Assembly (NCBI RefSeq): GCF_021018895.1
Contig: NC_079387.1
Coordinates: 11,118,542 to 11,182,541 of the forward strand
From: Seriola aureovittata
Lineage: Eukaryota > Chordata > Actinopteri > Carangiformes > Carangidae
Reading direction: 5' to 3'
Length of the DNA: 64,000 nt
Part shown: positions 22,993 through 64,000 of the stretch, in pieces
Position numbering within the stretch: position 1 is the first letter of the stretch
Layout of the letters: each line of letters starts with the position of its first letter
Program-made: the position numbers and the translations under genes
Notes under the pieces: generated by a model
What the model was told of the DNA's origin: nothing
The model's database searches: none
Seen by the model: the letters and a program-made list of their open reading frames with translations, nothing else

Positions 22993-25900
22993 CTAGCTGG
23001 AGTGTTGGTTAACGGCAGCGGGGATAAAATATCCGTGAAGGTCCATGTGGACGCTGGCGGGGATGGAGGCTCGGGCGATTTCCTCAAAGTTTTTAGCGTT
23101 CAGGACGAGCATGAACGGAGAAATATTCGGATCCGGAGAGATAACGGACGACAAGATCACTCCTGAAGAAAGAAAAATAGAAACAGTCAGAAATTAGAGA
23201 AGAAAATATACTTTCCACTCTGATGGTTTAATGGTACTTAGTTGGTGTAGTTTCTAAGGGAACGTGAATCCCTCACCGTCGTCTTCCTCCACGGCTCCCG
23301 GAGACCCGACAAACACCGGCTCTGAAGGGAAGCAATTCTCTTGCCGCCACTCGATGTGTTTCCTGGTGACGATGTCGATCTTGGCGATCTGTTGGGTGAA
23401 AGAGTGAGAGGGGAATTTGAATGCGAGGTCATGCTATTTTAACTCATGCTAACAGTGTTTCTCTTGGGATGTCAATGTGCTTCAGTCCAAGACTTTGGTT
23501 CAGACTGGAATATTTCAACAATTACTGACAGTCATTGCTTGCTAACATGGTTTTCAGCCAGAATTGTTATTAGGTATTTATAAACCAAAGAGTTAGACAA
23601 ATGGAAATATTGACACATGATGATGGTGCCTGAAAATCAGCTTCCGAGGTCTGGCACAAGACTAGCACTAGATAAACAGTCCTTCATCCTCAGAGTACCT
23701 TGTTTTGATTTGACTTTAAACCTAAATTGTCATCCATCTGGTGGCACTAGAGGAAAAGTAAAAAGTCAGAGGATCACTAAAGTCAGTAGGATTCATCCTT
23801 TGGGAACCATTCGTGTTGGTACCAAATATTTCTGTCTGAACTGAAGTGGGGGTCCGACATTGCCATCACTAGACTCGTGCCGCTAACGTGGATGTCTGAA
23901 ATGTTTCACCTTGTTGGGATGAGGAGACCACTCCACCCTGGAGCCGTAGAAGTATCTGTACTTTTTAGCATTGAAGTTGTAGTTGATCCCTGGCAGCTCC
24001 AGACCTGAGGGGTAATCATACTTGTTACGTTTGGAAAATTAAGCTGCATTAAAATCAAACAGACTAACAATATGGATGACGAACCTTCGAACAGAGTGTC
24101 AGGCTGGCAGTAGACGGATCCGTCCTCCTGCACCACCGCCTGGGCTGTCGTGTCCGTCAGCGTCACCAGGTTGCTTCCTCTGGGAGATTCCTGGAGAACA
24201 AATCAACAGAAACATGTAATTCATAAGATGGTGAAGTGGAAAGTAAAACACGCCCGTATATCTGAGGTGTTTTCTCTGGTCAAGCTGTACCTTGTGGACA
24301 CTGAGCGGCAGGACGAATCTCTTGCAGACTGGTGGGGAGAAGCTCTTGTTGGACTCGATGAAGCTGCTGGTTTCTTGTTTCATGTTCTTGATGTAGAACA
24401 TTTCGTACAGGTTGCTGTTGTTGTAGCTGATCAGGTCGAACACCACATGGCCGTTGTCCTCATAGGCGTTGATGTGGTGGAAAACCACCAGGGCATCACC
24501 ATAGAAACGCATGGACACCTCCTTTCCTGTTTTTCTGTTGATGATGTGAAACAATGTCTGGCAAAGATGTAGAAAGAGAGAAGTCATCTTACCAGTCTGC
24601 TTTTCCTCACAAAGTCAACCGTTTGCCTATTTTTCATTACTATGGACAACTTGGTTCAGAATAGTCCCCTGGGAAACACCACAATGAATCATTGTTGGTG
24701 CTGTTCCTGTTTATTAACCGTGAGTAACAAAAGTGAGTAAGATTGTGAGAACTTACGATGTCATTTTCGTCGAATTTGAGGCAGCTCCCCCAGTTGACCC
24801 CTCTGAAATAGGCGGTGGCCAGTTTGACGATGTCCAGCTTGAAGGGCTGCTCCACGAACACGATGTAGTTGTCGGTCATGCCGAAGCTGTGGAAGTAGCT
24901 CGGGAACAGAGTGGACCGAAATGGAATCGAACAGACTTGCTGCACTTTCCTCAACGCCGGCTTCTGATGCTCTTTGTCTAGAACAGACAACTCAGTATTG
25001 TAAGTATTATTTTTATTATTACTTTTATTATTATTATTGTTATTATCTGCACCTTTCTCTCAGTTTTACCTGGCTCCAGAGAGCAGTCTATAACGGATGG
25101 ACAGGTCAGTACTTGGTTTTCACCAGCAGATGTCAGGGATTTTTTTTACTATTCTGTTCTTCATTAAACTCTATAAATTCTCCCGGATGAAGGTATGAGA
25201 ACCAAAAGTGGCGCAGGATTCTTTTGGTTTCTTTTCAAGTTGAGACTTTTTGATCCTACGTACCTGTCACTAACACTTTATGGTAAGCAAGAAGTTTTTT
25301 GATGCTCCGAGTTGGAGATATGATTCTAGAAATACCGACTTTTTCTCTAAATTAAGTGTGTCTCAAAATATTACTACTTTGTTCTCCAAACGGGTTTTTC
25401 CTGTACAGTAAGCCTAATCCCCCATTGTATTTTCTTAATCCTTTAAAAGGAAAATCAGACAATGACTTCTGAAGAGACCGATCTACAGCGAGCTATGATG
25501 CAGATTACAGTAATTGTCTGTCATGCTGCCAGAGTGTGAGATTACTGATATCAAGACTGTGTAGGACAGTTGACAATGACATAAATCTGATTGCTGCATC
25601 ATAAATCAATTAGACTTTATGCTGTAATTAGATACAGATGTGACTTCTGAAGCTATATGGGTCTATAGGTGGACCTGTATAAGTTAGCTTGTGACAGATG
25701 TCCAGGTGTGCATCAACCATACCTGAGGCCTCAGCTGGGACCTTGAAGATGACGTATTTTGGCCGTCCGAAGCCCATGATGGCGGTACCCATGTTGTAGG
25801 TGTTGCCCTCGTCGTCATAGTGAGGGTGAGCTGTCGCCAAGTTCAGAGCAATATGGTTCCTGTAGTTTATCTGGAATTTGAAGGACAGGTTTTAGTTTGT

Positions 25901-27516
25901 ATAAACACATCATGAGATACGTTTGAGGAAGTATTTGAACCTGATCACTGACCGTTTAGAGCTCTGAGGACGAAGGTGGGACAAACTTACCTTGCCTACA
26001 GTTTCCAGAGTAGCAGGGTCGATCTGGTTCATGTAGTTGACCTCGGAGGAGGCGTAGTAGTCCTGACCATAACGAATGATGTTGATCAAGTTGTTGTCAG
26101 TGAAGTCAGGGATGACGTTGCTGAGGTGCGTGAATGCCCTAGCAAGAAAAGGAAGATTTTTGAGTATTTGTTATCAATTATTGTTGATCTATGATTGACT
26201 AGAATTGATTTCAAGGGGTCCTGGACGGACAGTAATAGTTGTATAGACATTGAATGGTCTGACGTGGACCTCTATATGTTTTCAGTGGACTGAAACAGAT
26301 CTCTACGGGTCTTGGATGGATGAGAACGTATATCTTTATCACTTTAGTGGACTCTAACAGATCTACATGTATTCTGGATGGATCAAAACTGATATCCATG
26401 TGTCCTGGATAGACCGTACCTGGAGAAGATGTTTTTGCAGGGATCTGGGTAGATCATGGTTCCGAACTCGGAGACGATGATCCTGTCGGCCTTGATGTTT
26501 CTCTTGTAGGTGTCGCTCTTCAGAAACTTACTTCTGTAACTCACCTCACCTAAAACGACGACAAAACAAAACTGTAAGTACACACTGTAATTTATCTTTT
26601 CTTCCATGACATTTTGAATATTACATCACATGAGATAATGGTTTTATATTCGTAAAACTTGATTTTAACGTCCATCTCACCGTTGCTGAAGGTGAAGCTG
26701 TGGATGAGCGACATGCCGTCAAACCAGTGGTTGTACTCGGAGTTGCCCACGGAGAAAAGCCCGGGCCCGTTCCTCACCAAAGTTCCCTGCAGCCATGACG
26801 GGATGGAGCCTGCAGGTCGACACACAGGTGCTTTTCTATAGATTTATCTTGTTTATTGTCATTGGTGAAAACCTGTAGTTTTAAAGGTCTGACTGCAAAC
26901 CACATTTCCTTTGTGATTCTAAAAAGATGAAGATGAAAGTCACTCAGAGGTGAAATCAAAGTGTAAAGATTTAAGTTTAATACGTTTCTGCAGCAAAATA
27001 GATTCAACTGGTTTCTACTGTCACTTAGATCCAGTCAGTGATTCTCATCACTCCTATAAAACAAACTTTATGATATTCTGTTTTATGCAAATAAAATATT
27101 CAGTTTATTTTTTAGTTTTTTGGGATTTTACATTTCATAATAACAAAAAAACATCAGTTATAGTTAATTATTCATTTAAGACTGTTGAGCCCCTTTCTGA
27201 TTGGTGGTACTATTGTAATTTTTGATTCATTCATACTTAAAAAATGATTTATAAGCCATTAACAGCAACAACTTCTTGATTTGTGAGGTTGAAAAAAATC
27301 CAATGCTGAACTTCAACATACTTGCTTTGTCTTTTTCACTCTTTAATTAATCAGGAAAACCCCTCCAGTGAATATCTGGACCAGAATTAATTTATTAAGA
27401 TCTTATCAACGCCAGCAGATGTTATGGTTCATAAACCCTGTCTGAAACTCACCTTTCATTTGAGCTTTCACCGGCTCCCGAGTCTCTGATCCATTTTTTG
27501 CAAATATCGACTGCAT
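22993..27516 (-). CDS. bco1: Beta-carotene 15,15'-oxygenase 1 (carotenoid cleavage dioxygenase family)
   Basis: Eleven exons, 529 codons plus stop, all in phase: 27453-27516, 26681-26809, 26420-26549, 25991-26138, 25723-25870, 24757-24977, 24291-24557, 24085-24190, 23910-24004, 23277-23388, 22993-23162. BCO1 cleaves provitamin A carotenoids centrally to retinal in the cytosol, using a non-haem iron held by four histidines. Their contexts are all present: [32 protein letters not shown] and [10 protein letters not shown]. Other signatures are [30 protein letters not shown] and [18 protein letters not shown]. Exon 1 encodes only 21 residues ([18 protein letters not shown]...), matching the short BCO1 N-terminus rather than the longer BCO2 leader. 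The 11-exon structure and length also match BCO1. Teleosts may have a second copy (bco1l), which cannot be excluded. The gene appears intact. Confidence 0.93.
23735..23860. repeat. Interspersed fish repeat fragment in a BCO1 intron
   Basis: Contains GGTGGCACTAGAGGAAAAGT followed by AGGATTCATCCTTTGGGAACC. A related copy lies at about 42478-42600 (GGTGGCGCTCGAGGGAAAGT, then AGGATTCATCATCTGG). Two copies in one window indicate a dispersed family; class not determined. Confidence 0.55.
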
Positions 27517-28144
27517 GTTTTTCTCTGGACCTACAAGCCTCGTATATTTCCCAGAATACACTGCTCTCCGCTGCAGCCCCACCACAGAATGAATCCGCAG
27601 GCCGATGGAAACTAACTTTATATGACTCCTGTCTGTGTACGTGATTATCTTCAGGCTTCAGAAAATGAAGCACATGAAACTTTGTGGATTGCGTAACCTT
27701 GCTGCTGTGGACTTCACTCGGCTTTTCACAATAAAAGACTCTGTGTTGGGGTCATCTGGCTACCTCTAACCTGCTTACCTGCACGTTTCATGATCCCTGA
27801 CTGAAGAAAGTGTGATCCACAAATAACTAGAAATAAATAATATTCGAGTAAACTGACAAAATTCATGTGTTTCACTTATAACTTAAATAGCTTCATTCAC
27901 TCTTTGTGCTTTTAATTTGAAGGGGAATTTGCTAGCAAATAAAAGTGCTGCTGGACGAATCCTTGAACCCAAATCTATCATGAAGATGGATGATTATCTG
28001 TGTGCTGACGATAAGATGCAGCAAGTTATAACATCCTATTATCACCTGTTTACAAACAGGTGATACTCCCTGCTGTTCAACTATATGATTCCTTAATTGA
28101 TGAGACTACAATGTTAATGTTAATATTATTAATAGTATTCTCAC

Positions 28145-28412
28145 TGGGGCTGCAGCTAACAATTATTTTTATTATTGACTCATCGGCTGATTATTTTCTA
28201 AATAATTTTTATCCATAAAATGTGAGAAAATTGGGAAAAATTCATATAATAATTTCCCAAGTTGATGTCTTTGAATGTCTCATTTGGCTGACCAGCTGTT
28301 CAAGACTTAAAAATATTCAGTTTACTAATTTATATGAAAAAATTGTGGCAATTATTTGAGGATCAAAATGGTTTAAAATCAAAATCGACTAATTGTTGCT
28401 AGTAGAGTAATG
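28145..28412. repeat. Interspersed MITE-like element
   Basis: Begins GGGGCTGCAGCTAACAATTA and ends with CGACTAATTGTTGCT, imperfect inverted ends typical of the dispersed family also seen near 35630, 43930 and 44970. Confidence 0.5.
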
Positions 28413-29739
28413 TTTTACCAAATTACAGAATCCAATCTTCAGTAAAATGTATATTTTTTTTAATTTTAGGTTTAATTAATTTTAGGTTTTGGGTTAAAGT
28501 TTGGATACATGTATTTTGTTGAAGATTTTATTGTCTCCTATTTTGAAATACAAAAAAAGACTAATATCAAAAGTATTTAATTTATAATTTTCTACCTTTT
28601 GTTTCTGATGATTGCATTAAGTGTGTTAAAGATCAGAGAAGATATGAGAGTTTGAACTTCAGACTCGTCAGCTATCTCTCCGGCTGTAATTGGTTAAATC
28701 AGTTTACTGCTTTACAGCCTTTCTTATCCAGATTACTCTGTAGGTCACAGTCCCACAAAGAGCCACGCCAACACTGCGTCCTACAAATTACTTAACCTGA
28801 AAATACAAATAATTTGGATTGTGTAATACATTTTAGAAGTTAAGTATTGCAGCTCGGATGACGTTTACAGCTTTGGTTTGTTCCAGTGTAAAAATATTGT
28901 GACTTTCTCTTATTTTTATGTTATGAGGCCCATGACTTTGACACCAGAGCGCAGAGTTCATGTCCCCAATTCAAGCTTTGAGTCAGCATTACAGTATATT
29001 ATGTAATGACACATGATAATACCACAAGTACATAAAGGCAAGTAAATTTAGTACAGTAAGTTTTAGTCGTTTTACTCCATTAGATTTATTTCCGTAAGAT
29101 ATGTAAGTAAGATTTTTAATGCATTTTAATTGACTCTGTGGTCGTGGAGTAAAGTAAAGGAGTATTTCTTCCAGCAGTGGTTGATGTTCATACTGTAAAG
29201 AAAAACAAATCATCTTCGGCCCAGTCTGAGGTCCTGAGCTCTGCACCAGGTTTTCATTAAGCATTTGTCTGTATTTGCTGCATTCGGCTTTTCCTTTAGT
29301 CCTTTAGCTGCTTTTTTGCAAACGTTCACTGAGGAGAAGCAGCACTCGACTGGTGGAGAGCTGGAGGATCCTCAGGATCTCTGGAGCTCAGCCAGCGTCA
29401 CCATCAGGTTCTTGGTCACCTCTCTTACCACAGTCCTTCACCCTGATTGCTCAGTTACTCTTCCATTTAAGGAATGATGGAGAGAATGTGATATTTTAGT
29501 TTTTCCTTTCCAATAAATTTGCAAAAATTTGTAAAATTCTGTTTTCACTTCAGTGTCCGTCATCCCCACGCAGAATAATAGATAATAAAACCCACATACA
29601 GAGAGAGGTTTGGATGAAAAATGAAGTTTATTACAAACAACAACAGAGAGCTGTTAGCAGTCAGTTAGCAGCTGTTAGTTCTGTACAAATAACACTGTTT
29701 GATTGGTTAGTTGAGTTTGCCAATCGGCAACAAGGCTAG

Positions 29740-30160
29740 GTCTCAAACAGCACCCTACGCCCTCTGTAGTGTACTATTTTCCACCCTTAACCTGCCATAG
29801 TACACTACTTTACACCTTTAAACTTTCGTAGTGCACTGCTTTCTATGCTACATCTTCTGTATAGTGCACTACTCCCCATCTTAAACCCTTGATAGTGTGC
29901 TATTTTCCACTTTAAACCCTCCTTAGTGCACTACCTTCCATTCTTAACTCTTAATAGTGTGCCACTTTTAACCTAAAACCTTCCTGAGTGCACCATCTAT
30001 CTTCTATCTTAAACCCTCCATAGTGCACCACATTCCACCTTAAACTCTTCATAATGCACTACGTTCCACCTTAAGACTTTCAAAGTGCACGGTCACCATC
30101 TTGTGCCCTTTGTAGTGCACTGCAGTCCATCCTAAACCACCTGTGGTGCACTCCGAGTTC
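29740..30160. repeat. Degenerate ~35-45-bp tandem repeat around TAGTGCACTAC
   Basis: About ten diverged units of the form (C)CCTNNATAGTGCACTACNTTCCACCNTTAAA. Isolated further units occur at about 31310-31350. Spacing is irregular, so the array is old. Confidence 0.7.
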
Positions 30161-31861
30161 ACAAGTTGCAAAGTTGCGTTTTGAACACCATAAACTTTCC
30201 TGAAAACAGTTCCTGAACGAAGTGGCGTTCATTTCTAGTGTTAGTCACCTGACTAATGCTGTGTTCATGTTCTGTGGGATTCCAAAGATTCGCATGTTCA
30301 CGACTTCTGATTGTGAACGTCATCAGACAACGGAAGAGTTGAATGATTGCAGAGTTAAAAACAGTGCGTGGTTAAAACAGTACCGTATCCATTAAATGTG
30401 TATTTATGTACCTTGAACATGAGCTTGAGGTGTCCATGTTTGTTTGCTGTTTCATGCACGTCCATATTATTTAGCGCCAAGTTTGTTAAATCAGAGCTTT
30501 TAAAATTACAACTCGACGTGAACTCACTTCACATGACCGGAAATGGTAATCACAGAAATTCCCACATGACATGAATGCAGCACTAAACTTTATATAAGTG
30601 CAACACACACTAACATTGTGTCATTTGTTGCCATGTTTCCTAGCGACTGTTATAATATACTGCCAGCTTGCAACTGCAAATATGGAAATGTGTTTAATGA
30701 AAGCACAGTTTAGGATGGTGGCGTATGAAGTTGCAATGACACACCAGCTGGATCAGTGTTGTGTAGTTTCTCATGTGTGTTATCGTGCAAGATGTTTTTT
30801 GTCCGTACATGCCAAGATGTTGCATCTCAAAATGTGAAAATCTTCCTTTTTCATCACCTGAATTCATTGAGTTTTTCGGGGGACGCTGCTGGACCCGCCC
30901 TCTCTGATGATGTTACGTGTGGAACTTTCAGTCAAATCACAGAGTCTTCATCAGCAGATGGAGTGTGATGGACCTGCACCTGCTAAAATATGAATTTCTC
31001 TGCCAACCTTGAGGACTTCTCAGGTTGCATTCTTGACCCTGGAGACACTCAATTTGACTAAACCATCTTACTGCGTGGTCCATTTAGTAGCTGTTCTGGA
31101 GCTTTCTATCAGCTGCTAAGTGGCCTCCAACCAAACCACGCGTACCATCTTGCGTGATAACACACAGGAGAGACTTGTGATGCTAGTGTGTGTTGCCCTT
31201 AAAACGAAGCATATCGTCCTGTTGGCTTCAAAGGTACAACCTCATGAGCTCCATTTGAAGGCAGCGTTCCACCTTAAATCCTTTATAGTTTGCTTTGTCT
31301 CTCCCTACACCCTTCATAGTGCACTACTTCCCACCCTAACCCCCCGTAGTGCACTTGACAGGACGCGTAGCTCCTTAAGGACCGGGGTGTTGTCTGAGAA
31401 TGGCACCAGAGAAACAGAGAGAGAGACAGAGAGGTAGAGAGAGAGACAGGTAGAGAGACAGGTAGAGAGCGTGTTGAAGGTTACAGTTTTTAGTTTTAGT
31501 AGAAACAGACAGTCACAGTAGGTTGAGCTGCTGCTGTCTGTCTGTTAGACAGTCAGACAGACAGACAGGTGGACAGAGAGACAGACAGGTTCAGTGTCCA
31601 GAGTTAGTGGAGTAGCAGTTCAGGTCTGGTCTATATACAGAAACAAGAAATGCATAATCAGAATATCCAAACTAACCAGAGCTGCACACACCACCATGTT
31701 GGCTTCACTGCCGGTTGCTATGGTAACGTTGGGGGAAGGGGGGGTAGATAAAGGGGGGGGGGACAGCTCTGGTTCCCTAAAAAGACGAAAAAAGGGTGTC
31801 ACCGCAAACACAACGATTCGTCATGGCAACGCTACACCGCGACACCACCTAACTGTCCGCG

Positions 31862-31865
<4 letters not shown>

Positions 31866-31906
<41 letters not shown>

Positions 31907-31960
31907 ACAGTGTCACTAACACACACACACCCACGCTCTCACGCACACACACACACACGC
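31866..31960. repeat. (CA)n microsatellite
   Basis: Interrupted CA runs; no coding content. Confidence 0.85.
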
Positions 31961-32518
31961 AAACAAACATTTATATGACAAACAGTTTATCTCATTTTTT
32001 TTCTCTATTGAGGTGAAAAACAGACTCTATTATTCTTAATTATCATAATCATCATAGTAATCTTCATCTTCATCTTCATCATCTGTATGTAGCAGTGGTG
32101 TGTGTATGGAGTGTGTGTGTGTGTGTGTCCTCAGTCTGTTTATACACACTATTCACAGGATGACACGCAGAGAGAGCTGAGTTCTGATTGGCTGACGGGT
32201 CTTTTCACCTCTTACAGGAGACTTTTTTTCCCCGTTTTTTTTTAATTGTCTCTTGTTGCTAGGCAACGGCAGCTTCCTGGAGTCCCAGTCTGTTGATGTT
32301 GGTGATGAAGATGTGGTGATGCGATCTCCATCCCGCTGACCAAGAGGAAACAGTTTGTGATGTCATCAGGGGACGATCGGATGCTCGGGGCAGTAAACTG
32401 GAGGCCGACCTGACGGCAGCGTCTGATTGGACGAGGTGAGGGCGGAGGAGGAAGGAGGAGTGTTTTGGCTGAATGTTGAAGCACCAGGAGGGAAGGAGGA
32501 GATTAACAGTACCTGCTG

Positions 32519-32520
<2 letters not shown>

Positions 32521-32614
<94 letters not shown>
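32521..32614. repeat. (GT)n microsatellite, about 94 bp uninterrupted
   Basis: A pure GT run, probably in the 3' flank or UTR of the kalirin-type gene. Confidence 0.9.
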
Positions 32615-32616
<2 letters not shown>

Positions 32617-33305
32617 TTTATGTTTTAGCACTGGCAAACAATCAGGGCCTAAAGTGTGTCAGGAAACATGCAGCGTCACAGTTGTAAAGGTGGAGCCTGA
32701 AGATGGAGACATCTGTCTGTCTCGTTCCCAACATAAGGGTCGGGGACCCATCAAGGGGTCACAAGATCAGTCTGAAGGGTCACAGGAAACTCAGGGTTTT
32801 AGACTGTTAGTCAGACAAAACAAAAAGCAGTCAAATGTCCAAACATGTTCTCAAAAGTTGCTTTTGTCTGTTTTCTATCATTGCAAATTAAATTTCCTTT
32901 GGTTTTAGCCTGTTGACCCTCAGTTTGACAGAAATACTTACTTACTCATATATTTTATAAGGACTTAAAAAAGCAACGACTCCCTGTTTGACTGTGTGGC
33001 GTTACTGCCTGGAAACTCGTTTTCAATGTCGCCAGGTCAAATGAAAGGTAGTGATGCCACAGGAAAGATTAGGAGAACGTGATCAGTGTAGTCATATGTA
33101 GAGGTGACATCACCATCTTGAGGCTCCACCCCTTGCAGAGCAAACATTACCATCATGAGAGAGTTTCCAAACATGCCTTTGGCTCCATTGGCTTGCAGTA
33201 TTTTAAGTGTGTGTGTGTTTGTATTAACAGTAAACCAGACTCTGACCCTGCTGTCAGTGTGTGTGTTTTTGTGTGTGTGTGTGAGTGTGTGTGTGTGTGT
33301 GTGTG

Positions 33306-63505
<30,200 letters not shown>

Positions 63506-64000
63506 CTGAGACACACACACACACACACACACAGAAATCTTCAGTTCAGTGGGTGGAGATCTGTCGGAGGAGTTTTTACTCGTGACTTCAGTGTTTCTAA
63601 AATCGTGTCAGTTTTTCTCTGCAATGAGAAATTACACACAAACATTTCAGCTGCAGCTTAGATCAGTGATTCTAACCATCGATCAGTTAATCAATTAAAA
63701 CTGTTGCAGCAAGAATGTAAACATCTCACTGCTAATCGTGGGCTGTGATTGGCCAAAAGCACATTAGGAAAAGTCATGAACATGAATACCTGCGTAAAAT
63801 GTCATGGCAACGTTTATTTTCATTCTCAGTGAATTTCTTGTTATTTCTCGGATCAAATGATTGAACTGTTTTGTTTATGAAATGACTTCTGAAATTCGCC
63901 CAGTCCGAAGTGACACGTCGTCTTTGTCCTGAACCCGAAGCTGTTCAGTTCACTGTGACTTAAAACAGAGAAGAAGAAGCAGAGAATCCTCAGGAGATTA
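63506..64000 (-). other. kalrn: Kalirin-type intron at the right edge
   Basis: A short CA run at 63510-63533, then unassigned sequence. No upstream coding exon of the kalirin-type gene could be recognised before the edge. Confidence 0.5.

Larger units (their letters stand above)
27517..33305. other. Interval between BCO1 and the kalirin-type gene
   Basis: No exon of either neighbour and no other conserved frame was recognised on either strand. It holds the MITE-like copy at 28145, a degenerate TAGTGCACTAC repeat field (29740-30160, with two further units near 31310-31350), GACA/GAGA-rich sequence at 31400-31590, and CA or GT runs at 31866-31960 and 32521-32614. The BCO1 promoter should lie just above 27516 and the 3' UTR of the kalirin-type gene just below 33306. 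Confidence 0.6.

Noticed and set aside
22993..27516. BCO2 or RPE65 identity for the carotenoid oxygenase
   Set aside because: The short first exon MQSIFAKNG, the segment [18 protein letters not shown] and the 11-exon layout fit BCO1 better; BCO2 has a longer leader and different sequence in these places.
29740..30160. CRISPR-like array
   Set aside because: Units are diverged, spacing is irregular, there are no unique spacers of fixed size, and the DNA is eukaryotic.
29265..31437. Small plus-strand frames of 70-105 codons in the BCO1-kalirin interval
   Set aside because: No conserved motifs, poor codon patterns and repeat overlap; nothing distinguishes them from chance.

Overview
The window is vertebrate nuclear DNA, almost certainly from a ray-finned (percomorph-like) fish. 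Genes are split by canonical GT-AG introns, (CA)n/(GT)n microsatellites are extremely dense, and several stretches resemble interspersed repeats common in percomorph genomes. Five protein-coding genes could be read exon by exon with continuous reading frames. Layout: (1) 23-3624, minus strand: 3' part of a TRERF1/ZNF541-type ELM2 and zinc-finger transcriptional regulator; it runs off the left edge and contains a coding 33-bp minisatellite. (2) 7330-9096, plus strand: LIPT1, mitochondrial lipoyltransferase, three coding exons, 389 codons. (3) 10502-21673, plus strand: EIF5B, the ribosomal subunit-joining GTPase, 26 coding exons, 1203 codons. (4) 22993-27516, minus strand: BCO1, beta-carotene 15,15'-oxygenase, 11 exons, 529 codons, convergent with EIF5B. 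(5) 33306-63505, minus strand: a giant kalirin-type double Rho-GEF, about 56 exons and 2323 readable codons, with its first exon(s) beyond the right edge. Between the genes I see only repeats and unassigned sequence; no tRNA, rRNA or CRISPR was recognised. || The kalirin-type gene is the most interesting part. It has the order Sec14, spectrin repeats, DH1-PH1, SH3, DH2-PH2, SH3, and then stops inside a (CA)n microsatellite. No Ig, fibronectin or kinase exons occur in the 5.8 kb before the next gene, so it is either a kinase-less paralogue or a kalirin-9-like form. It also carries a near-identical 1.24-kb tandem duplication that doubles one 103-nt exon. Splicing in both copies would create an immediate stop. 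A spectrin-repeat exon is frame-broken unless a 71-nt micro-intron is removed. Several splice sites abut simple repeats, including a roughly 690-bp (GGAGA)n array next to a 3' splice site and (TG)n tracts ending at acceptors. || Functionally the genes are unrelated housekeeping and tissue genes: lipoylation, translation initiation, retinoid synthesis, chromatin regulation and Rho signalling. LIPT1 and EIF5B are also near each other in mammals. All exon boundaries are inferred from splice motifs, phase and family conservation, without transcript data.
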